Of a stretch of 64,000 bases of DNA, positions 22,925 to 31,160 are shown piece by piece. The stretch is from Symsagittifera roscoffensis (Eukaryota > Xenacoelomorpha > Acoela > Convolutidae), in NCBI RefSeq assembly GCF_963678635.1, contig NC_087065.1:48238381-48302380 (forward strand), written 5' to 3'. Below the pieces are notes generated by a model. That model was not told where the DNA came from. It ran no database searches and saw nothing but the letters and a program-made list of their open reading frames with translations. The number at the start of each line of letters is the position of its first letter. The first letter of the stretch is position 1. The position numbers were made by a program, and so were the translations under genes.

Positions 22925-25464
22925 AGACACTGCCTGACGAGGTGGTAGCCTCGAACCTCGAGGCAGAGTCGTCTAGCCCACTCAAGGTGGATTACGGCCT
23001 GGCGGCAAGGACAGCGCTGCAGAATGTCAAACAGGACCTAGCCACGAAAGAAGTGGAGCAATGGGTAAGGTCGGAGCTGGAGAGCACAGATCTTCGGGAA
23101 AGTTTTAATATTCTGGGTAAAACGACGAAAGTAGAAGACAAAGAGGAACCCAGGAAACAAGGACTAAAACTGAACGTTATATCTGGTAAGACTTTCGGCA
23201 TGACGAAAGAGGGGACAAAAATAATGTCCATTATCTCAGTCGCAGGGCACCAGGTGGTCAAGAACTTGAGTGAACCATCAGAGATTACACTAGTCCACCT
23301 GGACATCTATGCCGACTACCTGAAGGAGAAAGATCCCAAACTGGACTCCAGGGCAGTGCGAGCGCTGCTCACAACGGGAGGTCCGAGGCTGATGAAAGTG
23401 GATGGACATTATATCGATGTCCATGGCCCTTACCCGATCCTAATGAATGTGGATGGCATCAATATCTACACGAAAGCTCACATAACTGATGCGAACGATC
23501 AGATTGGCCGGATATACATTGGTCAAGAGGAGCTGAAGGTCAGACGAATCGGACACAACGCGATGCTCGAGCAAGATGCGGTGCATATTGGTTGCGAGGC
23601 CGATCTGGCCGCACACGTTCTGGACGTGCAAGGCAGACAACTTTCAGTAAAGGGGCTGCTAGACACGGGAGCAGTGGTTAGTGTCATGCCAGTCAAAACT
23701 TGGACCGACATGGGTTTCGAAAGATCGGATCTCATACCGACAAACATCAGGTTGGCAGCTGCCAATCAGGGAGCGATCTATGTGACTGGACGAACCCCGA
23801 TCATTTCACTGCAGCTCGGAGGAAGACATTTTTGGATGAGCTTCCTAGTAGTGGAGAATTTGGACGAATCCGATCAGTTCATCTTAGGAAGGGATTTCGT
23901 GCGCAACTTTGATGTCACGATCGATCTCAATGACGGGTTGATTAGGATCAAGGATCCTGAGAGAAAGTATGAAAAGAGACCCCTTAATAAGATCTTAATT
24001 AACCAGGCCAAGGTGCCGATTTTTCTGGATCGAAAAGTTAGATTAAAACCAAACCAAGCCGTAGTAGCGACGTTTAGGATGAGGAACTTGAATGAACTCA
24101 GCCATGACAGACAGGTGTGTCTGGTACCAAATCCAAACAGTAAAAGCTCGGCTATTTTAGGAAGAAGCTTCTCACTCACTCAGAGCGGACTGTGGGTGAG
24201 TGTGTTATTGAACACAGAAGCAACAACAGTGACAAAACAGAGGGAAAAGAAACTTGGCTACGCTTTGCCTCTGAACACAGACTTTCAGAGTGTGGAGGAC
24301 TTGAAAAAGTTTGATGTAACTAAATGTCCATTGCATGCGAACCAAGAATGTATAATGAAGAGAGTGAATGAATTGAAATCTTCTAGGAAATTGTTTTCAA
24401 TGAAGTCGGAAACAGATGATGGGCTGTCTAGTTGTTCCAACTTTCCTGAGAGGCCGACAGAAGCAGAGTTAGCAGCGAATAAACCTGTCCTACCTGAGAT
24501 AGAACATTTGAAGGGTAAAATATCAGGCAAGGAACTAGATTCGCTCAGAGCGGTGCTAAATCGGAACGCAGACGTTTTTTCGAAACATAAGGCCGACATA
24601 GGTTGTTGTAATTTTGTAGAACACGAGATTGAGATAGAAGAGGGCTCGGTACCTCATAGGGAAGGGGCGAGAAGAATGACCCCAAACAAGTCAGAAGCGT
24701 GTAGGAAGGAAATCGAGATGTTAATGGAGTACGACATGATCGAGCCTTCGAAGTCCCCATGGGCTTGTGGCGTGGTCATGGCGAAAAAGAAAGGGGGACA
24801 ACTCAGATTTTGTTGTGATTTCCGTTATCTGAACGCAGTGACTATAAAGGACGCATACTCGATTCCCCACATCGATGAGAGCCTATCCAAGCTGGGAGAC
24901 GCGAAGTTCTTCACGACGTTAGATTTGGGCTCTGCGTTCTGGCAAGTGCCACTCAGAAAGCAAGATCGAGAGAAAACAGGCTTCGCGTGTGAGCTGGGAT
25001 GGTTCCAGTGGAAGAGGATGCCATTCGGATTGTGCAACGCGACGGCCACATTCCAGCGACTGATGGCCCAGGCACTCACGAGCGTCACTAAGAAATACGG
25101 GAATCTCATCATGTGTTATGTCGATGATGTCGTGATTGCAACACCAACCTTAGAAGACCACATAGAGAGGTTGGAGGAGGTGTTTTCTTGCATGAAGCAG
25201 GCGGGTCTGAAATGTATACCCTCTAAGTGTGAAATCCTCAGGGATTCCATAAAGTATCTGGGCCGCCTGGTGGACAAACATGGAGTGAGACCAGATCCCG
25301 AAGCGGTTGAAGCGGTGCTGACCTGGAAGGCACCCAAAACAGATACACAGCTGATGAGTTTCTTGGGATTCGCTAATTATTATCGAGAGTTCATCAAGGG
25401 GTATGCTGACAAAATATACCCCATGCAGAGGTTGATGAGAAACAAGGGCAAAAAGTTCACTTAG
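22873..25464 (+). CDS. Pol part 1: protease and reverse transcriptase (ends at in-frame TAG)
   Basis: The frame is open from 22873, with the first usable codon region by 22942. Numbering from 22942, the retropepsin active site LLDTGA has its Asp at residue 241, and a conserved ILGRDF-type strand follows at ~320. The RT spans ~590-780, with the LDLGSAFWQ block, FGLCNATATFQ and the catalytic YVDD at 726-729. It makes cDNA from the element RNA. The frame ends at TAG 25462-25464, in the linker between RT and RNase H, where a tryptophan would be usual in this family. The same frame continues into RNase H, so the stop is almost surely a point mutation. Confidence 0.9.
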   Translation, partial: KSRRKETTPSTFTTKKVKTLPDEVVASNLEAESSSPLKVDYGLAARTALQNVKQDLATKEVEQWVRSELESTDLRESFNILGKTTKVEDKEEPRKQGLKLNVISGKTFGMTKEGTKIMSIISVAGHQVVKNLSEPSEITLVHLDIYADYLKEKDPKLDSRAVRALLTTGGPRLMKVDGHYIDVHGPYPILMNVDGINIYTKAHITDANDQIGRIYIGQEELKVRRIGHNAMLEQDAVHIGCEADLAAHVLDVQGRQLSVKGLLDTGAVVSVMPVKTWTDMGFERSDLIPTNIRLAAANQGAIYVTGRTPIISLQLGGRHFWMSFLVVENLDESDQFILGRDFVRNFDVTIDLNDGLIRIKDPERKYEKRPLNKILINQAKVPIFLDRKVRLKPNQAVVATFRMRNLNELSHDRQVCLVPNPNSKSSAILGRSFSLTQSGLWVSVLLNTEATTVTKQREKKLGYALPLNTDFQSVEDLKKFDVTKCPLHANQECIMKRVNELKSSRKLFSMKSETDDGLSSCSNFPERPTEAELAANKPVLPEIEHLKGKISGKELDSLRAVLNRNADVFSKHKADIGCCNFVEHEIEIEEGSVPHREGARRMTPNKSEACRKEIEMLMEYDMIEPSKSPWACGVVMAKKKGGQLRFCCDFRYLNAVTIKDAYSIPHIDESLSKLGDAKFFTTLDLGSAFWQVPLRKQDREKTGFACELGWFQWKRMPFGLCNATATFQRLMAQALTSVTKKYGNLIMCYVDDVVIATPTLEDHIERLEEVFSCMKQAGLKCIPSKCEILRDSIKYLGRLVDKHGVRPDPEAVEAVLTWKAPKTDTQLMSFLGFANYYREFIKGYADKIYPMQRLMRNKGKKFT
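22913..22924 (+). promoter_or_regulatory. Candidate -1 ribosomal frameshift site at gag end
   Basis: The gag codons CCA AAA AGG TAA end the frame. The pol frame (-1) is open from 22873. The A-run A_AAA_AGG gives a perfect P-site re-pairing and an imperfect A-site one, just before the gag stop. Ty3/gypsy elements often join gag and pol by -1 frameshifting. The heptamer is not canonical, and I did not establish a downstream pseudoknot. Confidence 0.4.
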
Positions 25465-27618
25465 ACTGATGAGGCACAAGTTTCATTTGAAAACATCAAA
25501 CGTGAACTTTGCGAGGCACCGGTCCTCGGCATGCCAACAGAGAAGGGGATGTTCGTGCTGGACACGGATGCATCAGTGGTTGCGATATCGGGCATACTTC
25601 ACCAGGAGCAGGAGTGGAACGGGAGAACGGTTCTTCGTCCGATAGCCTACGGGAGTAAAGTCCTGAGTGATACTGAAATGAAGTACGGCGCACCAAAAGC
25701 GGAGATGTTTGCGGTGATCACTTTCGTGGAAAAATACAGGGCCTACTTGGGGAGTGCTCCCTTCAAGTTACGTGTGGATAATCGTGCCCTTGCCTGGCTG
25801 AAAACCTATTCGATGGACCAAAGTTATATTGGTCGTCGGATCGTGCGCCTGGATGGATACCACATGATCATAGAGCACCGTACCCGTGACAAGCACCAGA
25901 ACGCAGATAGCCTCAGTAAAAAGACAGAATTTTACGAGCGCCTCGAGGAGAAACAGGCTAACCAATCAGAAATCAAAGACGGGTTTTCCTTTCTGGACAA
26001 AGAAACCTACGACAAACTGCCACTTACTAGGTGGTTAGACAAGTCAGGGCATCCTATACCCGGACACCCTGACCTTCCATTAGAGACGGCCGCGGAGATA
26101 AAATTTTTAGCCAGAGGCGAGCCCGTTCCGTTGGATCTGCTAGTCCGATCCAACTTGGTACAGCAAGAACTTACCAGACTAGGTATAAACAGCATGGCTC
26201 TATTGAACAGGACGGTGAACGTGGCGCCGGACGTCATGGGAAAACTCCGTGACTTGTTGGACAGGGAAGTGGATAGGCATGATCGTGAGTGGATGGAGAC
26301 CATGCAGCGGTTGACTGTCACCAAGAGAAAAGATAAGAGGCCAGTGTCCATTCGCAGCCGAGGCGTTGAACGGGATTGCAGGTCGATAGTCAACCAGCTG
26401 GTGAGCTCGATGCCGAAGAAGGTTTTGTTCAGAACTTCGTTCACTGAATATGGAACACTGAATCAGAACCAAACCACTGAGGAAGTCAGGATCAAGTCGA
26501 AATCTAGCTTCACGAGGAGAGTGCATTTCACGGATGCAAAAGAAGAATACGAGCCGAGCCCAGATTGTTCGTCCGTGGACGAGACAATGTCCGGGGAGTC
26601 TGATACCTTCGAGCGAGTCAAGGACGACTCGTCTGAGGAGTCAGACACTTTTGAGCCCGTGCAGGACGACTTGTCCGGGGAGAGGTTGACGAGACCACCT
26701 AGGGACAGAATTTTGTCCGGGGAGTCGGGTTCGAAGCGACCGATGGACAGAGTTTTGTCCGGGGAGTCGAGAAACATCTCAGACAACTTGGAATATGATG
26801 TTGGGGAATCAGTCGACTCAAGTGTTGACTCGAGGCCCCAGTCCTGGGACAACACATCTGAAACAAATTCCAATTCCGATATATCAGAGATCGCAGTCCA
26901 CTCCTTATTGGTAGACTGGAAGCAGCGTGGGCTGGACCGAGAAACACATCAGGATCCAGACAGGGACAGATACACCTCAGATGAAGAGGGCACTGTGGTA
27001 GATAATGCCGCAGACGAGCTTGAGCTGATAGCAGTTTCGAAACGCCCAACCAGATTGCTGCCACATGGTACGGTCGTCCGTACCAATCTGGAACCATCTG
27101 TGCAGGAAGCGACGCCTTTGAAAAAGATATGGTGTGTCAAGTTGATGGACGATGCTCATGCTCCGGAGATAATGAGTGGGCAAATGAACGTGGTAAAGAC
27201 GTATCTGAAAGCCAGCTACAGGCTGTCGGATCTCCTAAGGGCTCAACGAAATGATAGGATGACGAGCAGTCTGAAGAGATGGATCGAGAATGGAGCACCT
27301 GACAAGGGAGACTTGGAAGAAGACAGCTACAAGATCTTGAAGCAATTCTATCTGAAGCGAAACGACTTGTTGTACCTGAACAAGGACGGAATCGTAGCCT
27401 GCAAACAAAAAGAGGAGGACAAGGTCCTCTACAAATACAATTCAATAGTGTTACCACAGTTGTACCAGACCGAATTGCTCTTTCGCTCACATGATCAGAT
27501 GGGCCATCAAGGCGTGGAAAAAGTGTATAACAGGATACAGAAACGATTCGAATGGCCGGGATTGAAGAAGGCTTGTGAGAAGTGGCATGTCAGCAGGCGA
27601 AGGATCCCAGAAAACTAA
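25465..27618 (+). CDS. Pol part 2: RNase H, long acidic spacer, integrase zinc finger (broken)
   Basis: In frame with part 1 after the TAG. RNase H lies at about 25540-25930 and shows the Asp in FVLDTDAS, an internal Glu (KAEMFAV), RVDNRAL and NADSLSK. A spacer of roughly 500 residues follows, rich in S, D, E and R, with repeated LSGES-type peptides (26588-26769). This is far longer than the usual link to integrase. The HHCC zinc finger starts near 27490 (HDQMGHQGVEKVYNRI). The frame is lost in the CxxC part and ends at TAA 27616-27618, while the integrase continues in the -1 frame from 27582. Confidence 0.85.
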   Translation, partial: TDEAQVSFENIKRELCEAPVLGMPTEKGMFVLDTDASVVAISGILHQEQEWNGRTVLRPIAYGSKVLSDTEMKYGAPKAEMFAVITFVEKYRAYLGSAPFKLRVDNRALAWLKTYSMDQSYIGRRIVRLDGYHMIIEHRTRDKHQNADSLSKKTEFYERLEEKQANQSEIKDGFSFLDKETYDKLPLTRWLDKSGHPIPGHPDLPLETAAEIKFLARGEPVPLDLLVRSNLVQQELTRLGINSMALLNRTVNVAPDVMGKLRDLLDREVDRHDREWMETMQRLTVTKRKDKRPVSIRSRGVERDCRSIVNQLVSSMPKKVLFRTSFTEYGTLNQNQTTEEVRIKSKSSFTRRVHFTDAKEEYEPSPDCSSVDETMSGESDTFERVKDDSSEESDTFEPVQDDLSGERLTRPPRDRILSGESGSKRPMDRVLSGESRNISDNLEYDVGESVDSSVDSRPQSWDNTSETNSNSDISEIAVHSLLVDWKQRGLDRETHQDPDRDRYTSDEEGTVVDNAADELELIAVSKRPTRLLPHGTVVRTNLEPSVQEATPLKKIWCVKLMDDAHAPEIMSGQMNVVKTYLKASYRLSDLLRAQRNDRMTSSLKRWIENGAPDKGDLEEDSYKILKQFYLKRNDLLYLNKDGIVACKQKEEDKVLYKYNSIVLPQLYQTELLFRSHDQMGHQGVEKVYNRIQKRFEWPGLKKACEKWHVSRRRIPEN
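26588..26769 (+). repeat. Four internal copies of the polypurine-tract motif in pol
   Basis: TGTCCGGGGAG occurs at 26588-26598, 26672-26682, 26714-26724 and 26756-26766. The last two share TTTTGTCCGGGGAGTCG. In the pol frame they encode LSGE-type peptides. Confidence 0.85.
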
Positions 27619-29822
27619 GGTTCCCCCTACAGTCAATAGAGTCGTCGGGATTCAACGAAGTGGTGCAAATTGATCATCAGAAAATCTGCATGACAGCAAC
27701 GGGCTACAATCAGGTGCTGGTAATGATTGATCATTTTACGAAATATGCAGAAGCAGCACCCTGCATGACAGCATCAGCGGAAGAAACGTGCGACCATTTG
27801 ATAATTGTGTGGATAGCGAGGCACGGCTGCCCCATCACATTCCAATCGGACAATGGCAAAGCATTCGTGGGTGATCTCACGAAGGAGTTAATGAAAAGGT
27901 CGCAGGTAGCGCAGGCCCACTCGACCACTTATCACCCGCAAACGAATGGCCTAGTGGAGAGGCAAAATCGCACACTGGTATCCATGCTGAGAGTCTATTG
28001 CTCGCGTTACATGGATGACTGGGACAAGCACTTGCCGCAAGTGATGGGTGCTTACAACAGCACGGAGCATTCCACCACGGGAATAAGTCCGCACATGATG
28101 CTAACGCGTCATGAAAAAGCGCTCCCGTTGACGTTTTTCTACCCTGAATATGAGGGGAAGAGGACAGCACCGCAAACGTACGTGCGGGATGTTATTAGAA
28201 GACAGCAGGACCTCAATGACTTATGCAGGAGGAACACGCAACAGGCGCAAATTAGACAAAAAAGGAGACTTGACAAAAGGACAGCCAATGCGAAAGCCTA
28301 CTCAGTTGGCGACTACGTCTGGGTGTTCCAGGAAGTGGTTCCACTAAGAGGAACCAAGAAATTATTAAAGAAATGGCGTGGTCCATTTCAGATAACAGAG
28401 GTGCACCAAGGGGGTCGTTTTTATCGACTGAGCACTGGAAGAGCAGCTCATTACAAAAATATCAAACCACACAACGCCTCGTCAGAGGACTGGTGTATCC
28501 CAGCAGACATGCAAGAGGGAGACTATTTGATAGTGGATCCTGCTTGTGAAGTGAATGAAAGGGGTACTCGCGACAAAAACGACGGGAATGAGGTGGTGGA
28601 CGATTGCGACCTACCACTGGATCTGGAGTTGACCGAGCAAGTAGAGGTGGACGACGAAACTCTACCTTATGCCGAGGAAGACTGGGACTGCCCGGAACAA
28701 ATCGAAATTGACAAAGGAATACAGCCTGACTTTCCTCTCACCATGGAAACACGCCAGAGCAAGAGAGGAAAAAACAAGAAGAAATACAATCCGTACGGCA
28801 AGGATTTCGTTGTAGACAGGATAGTTGTAAGTGACGTCATGGACTCGCTAGTGGGACTGGGCGAAGTGGCGATGCTAGAAGAAATCGACTTGGTGAATGA
28901 TATGGATCAAGATTGGATCGACGATCGATCAGAACCGGAAGTGGAGTTCGAACCAGAAGCGGAACAGACTCATGAGCAAGAACTAACGAACTTGCGCGTG
29001 CTCGAATGGCTTCATGATCTGCCGACAGATCCAAAAGAGACGATTCTGACGATTCAGGACGTCGATAAAGACGGCATAAAATACATCAGTCATGACAATA
29101 CTGAGTCCAACTGGGTCGCACCAGATGGTCCTCTACGTGTTCCACAATCCAACCTCGATCTCCTAGACTTTGGGCGATCGACGGGGACGTCGATGGATAT
29201 TTTTGTCCGGGGAGTGGGGGTAGGACTCACCCACACCGAAAATCTGATAATAAAAAAATTGAAATCGGCAAGAGAAACCGGAGAACTAGAGACAGAGGGC
29301 GAGAATGCTAAAAAACCACCTTTTGGACAAATCTTTGAATCGTATTTTGATCTACCGAACCATTATTCAAACAATATCGTCATAACGGACAACGATTTCA
29401 TACTCACGGAACGCACGTGCGCTATAGCGATAACCGCGGACGTAAGCTTCAAAACAGCACTAGCGGCTGATTTCAAAAGAGAGTATAAGAACATCGAGTT
29501 TTTATGGAAACAGAGGCCTGGTGTGGGAGGGATGATAGCGCTGCCCCCTGTTGCATCACAGATACCAGGGAAATATTTATATTTCCTGGTTACCAAGGCC
29601 ACTGATAGGCAACACGTAGATCCAAAGAGCTTGGTATTGGCCTTGACTCGACTTAGGGATTTTTTGGTTGAGAGAGGAGTGACCTCTCTCTCGTTGCCAG
29701 TATATGATCCTAATAGGGGAAAACTACATCCGAGAGAGTTGTACGCACTTGTACATGTGATATTTTCAGAGACTGACATAGAGGTTTACTTACATAAAAA
29801 ATACTATCTGAGCATATGCTAG
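27582..29822 (+). CDS. Pol part 3: integrase core, GPY/F module and C-terminal macro-like domain
   Basis: Begins in frame with the end of the integrase zinc finger (ACQQAKDP). The catalytic triad is Asp31 (QIDHQK), Asp90 (QSDNGK) and Glu126 (LVERQN), a D-58-D-35-E spacing; it inserts cDNA into the genome. The GPY/F-type C-terminal module (KWRGPFQI) is near residue 270. An acidic stretch (~310-560) follows. The last ~150 residues (from CAIAITADVSFKTA to the end) resemble a macro domain of the OARD1/TARG1 type: the AxxFKR segment, YLYFLVTK, a long helix, then LSLPVYD and FSETDIEVYLH. The glycine loop expected near the catalytic Asp of that family is altered. The junction with the previous segment looks like a small deletion (about 4 bases). 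Confidence 0.85.
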   Translation: MACQQAKDPRKLRFPLQSIESSGFNEVVQIDHQKICMTATGYNQVLVMIDHFTKYAEAAPCMTASAEETCDHLIIVWIARHGCPITFQSDNGKAFVGDLTKELMKRSQVAQAHSTTYHPQTNGLVERQNRTLVSMLRVYCSRYMDDWDKHLPQVMGAYNSTEHSTTGISPHMMLTRHEKALPLTFFYPEYEGKRTAPQTYVRDVIRRQQDLNDLCRRNTQQAQIRQKRRLDKRTANAKAYSVGDYVWVFQEVVPLRGTKKLLKKWRGPFQITEVHQGGRFYRLSTGRAAHYKNIKPHNASSEDWCIPADMQEGDYLIVDPACEVNERGTRDKNDGNEVVDDCDLPLDLELTEQVEVDDETLPYAEEDWDCPEQIEIDKGIQPDFPLTMETRQSKRGKNKKKYNPYGKDFVVDRIVVSDVMDSLVGLGEVAMLEEIDLVNDMDQDWIDDRSEPEVEFEPEAEQTHEQELTNLRVLEWLHDLPTDPKETILTIQDVDKDGIKYISHDNTESNWVAPDGPLRVPQSNLDLLDFGRSTGTSMDIFVRGVGVGLTHTENLIIKKLKSARETGELETEGENAKKPPFGQIFESYFDLPNHYSNNIVITDNDFILTERTCAIAITADVSFKTALAADFKREYKNIEFLWKQRPGVGGMIALPPVASQIPGKYLYFLVTKATDRQHVDPKSLVLALTRLRDFLVERGVTSLSLPVYDPNRGKLHPRELYALVHVIFSETDIEVYLHKKYYLSIC
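29201..29215 (+). repeat. Fifth internal copy of the polypurine-tract motif
   Basis: TTTTGTCCGGGGAGT, identical to the 26711 and 26753 copies over 15 bases. It is read in a different frame (encoding FVRGV), so protein sequence alone does not explain its conservation. Confidence 0.8.
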
Positions 29823-30296
29823 GAATTGCGTTTGGCGATAAGTGATTTTTATTAAGTTACTCGATAAGAATTAGTATCAGGTTTTAGATTAGGTTAGGTT
29901 TTAGGTACAATATTAGGGATTATGTTTTTATGTGATAATATAGATGTGTGATGTTTATGTGTTTATGTGTTATGTTATTGTTATGATATGTTTTATGTTT
30001 CGTGTCATGAAAAACCTAGAGTACTCCAGGTCATCAAGGTGACAGCGCTCATTTGTGCCACCCTGACAAAGATACAGGTGGGAGATCCACCTTGGTGCTA
30101 AATTTTTAAATCAGAATTGAGAAGAGAATTTCAATGAAGAGTTTTAAAGAATTGAATGATGTTTAATCTAAAAATGATGGTTTTAAGTCGCGACTTGTTT
30201 TTTAGATCTTGATTGATCAGAAATTGTTTATTGAATTCATTGAATCAAACGAGACAGGAAGACATTACACGACAGCAAGAATCAACACGATAAGAA
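29823..30296 (+). other. Gap between pol and the downstream ORF block
   Basis: 474 bases without a gene. It has a TG/AT-rich stretch (29930-30000) and then a foldable segment (30020-30100) in which caaggtg can pair with caccttg and ccacc with ggtgg. A place for a splice acceptor or an internal translation signal for the downstream ORFs, but neither is demonstrable by eye. Confidence 0.4.
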
Positions 30297-31160
30297 ATGG
30301 GTGACACAAACGAACTTATGGAATTCCTCTCAGCGAGTTTAGGAGCGACTCTAGACGAGATCTATCAGCGGCTGATCGATTGTGATTTTACACGAGAAGA
30401 CCCGGGGCTGGCGATGTTTGTGGTCGCGCTCCTTAATGCATTAGGACGAGAGGGTCGAGAGAATCGCCCTGCGGAAGTCGTGTTAATGTTGGCCTTCGGT
30501 GAGTCCGGGACCGCCGAGAGAGGTCGAAATCGACTGATGAGATGGCGGCGTGGAGAAATGTCTGGCCACGACCTGGCTCGTGAGCCAGGACTAGGCGAAC
30601 AGAGGGACCACCGGCTAGGTGAGATACCCTTACCAGTCCAACCGGCGCAGCCACTCATCGGAGCGAAGAGACAACGTGATGGGCCAGGCCCCTCACATTC
30701 GGTCGACTCTCCAACAGCTGCTCCTGCTTCGAAGAGAGTGAGGGTGAGTGAAATAGAGATCCAGACGTCGGAGACGATCGAGACGCTGGAGAAGAAGGAG
30801 AGAGATCAGAGAGAGCTGTGTGCCAAACTCCAGGAGTATAGGGCAATAGCTCGAGAAAGAGACGAATGGAAGAAGAAATATGAAGATCTGCAGGTGGCTT
30901 ATAAGGAGGATGAAATAAAGCACCCGAAGGAGCTGTATATGGCGAAGGTGAGCCAAGTGTCACCGGAAGTTCTGGCGAGCATGAAATCCTCGGAGGGATC
31001 CAGCGACACACGCCCCGGGACAACAGCACAGGAGCTGTGTGTATCGAGAGGGCCCGAGGTTCTGGATTTACGTGCATCGAGAGGGCCCGAGGCTCCTCAG
31101 CAGACACGACTGTCTGCTTCTAGTCAAAGGATCACGATACCAGACCCTTCTGACACTTAG
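30297..31160 (+). CDS. Downstream ORF segment 1 with coiled coil (287 aa, ends at in-frame TAG)
   Basis: ATG at 30297. Residues 1-85 look alpha-helical. Residues ~150-205 form a likely coiled coil (rich in E, K, R with regular L/I). The tail contains a duplicated RGPE.LDLRASRGPE-like stretch. No enzyme motif. It stops at TAG 31158-31160, but the same frame continues into the SGNH ORF with no second stop for nearly 1,000 codons, so the two were probably one protein of ~1,290 residues. It lies 475 bases after pol. Confidence 0.65.
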   Translation: MGDTNELMEFLSASLGATLDEIYQRLIDCDFTREDPGLAMFVVALLNALGREGRENRPAEVVLMLAFGESGTAERGRNRLMRWRRGEMSGHDLAREPGLGEQRDHRLGEIPLPVQPAQPLIGAKRQRDGPGPSHSVDSPTAAPASKRVRVSEIEIQTSETIETLEKKERDQRELCAKLQEYRAIARERDEWKKKYEDLQVAYKEDEIKHPKELYMAKVSQVSPEVLASMKSSEGSSDTRPGTTAQELCVSRGPEVLDLRASRGPEAPQQTRLSASSQRITIPDPSDT

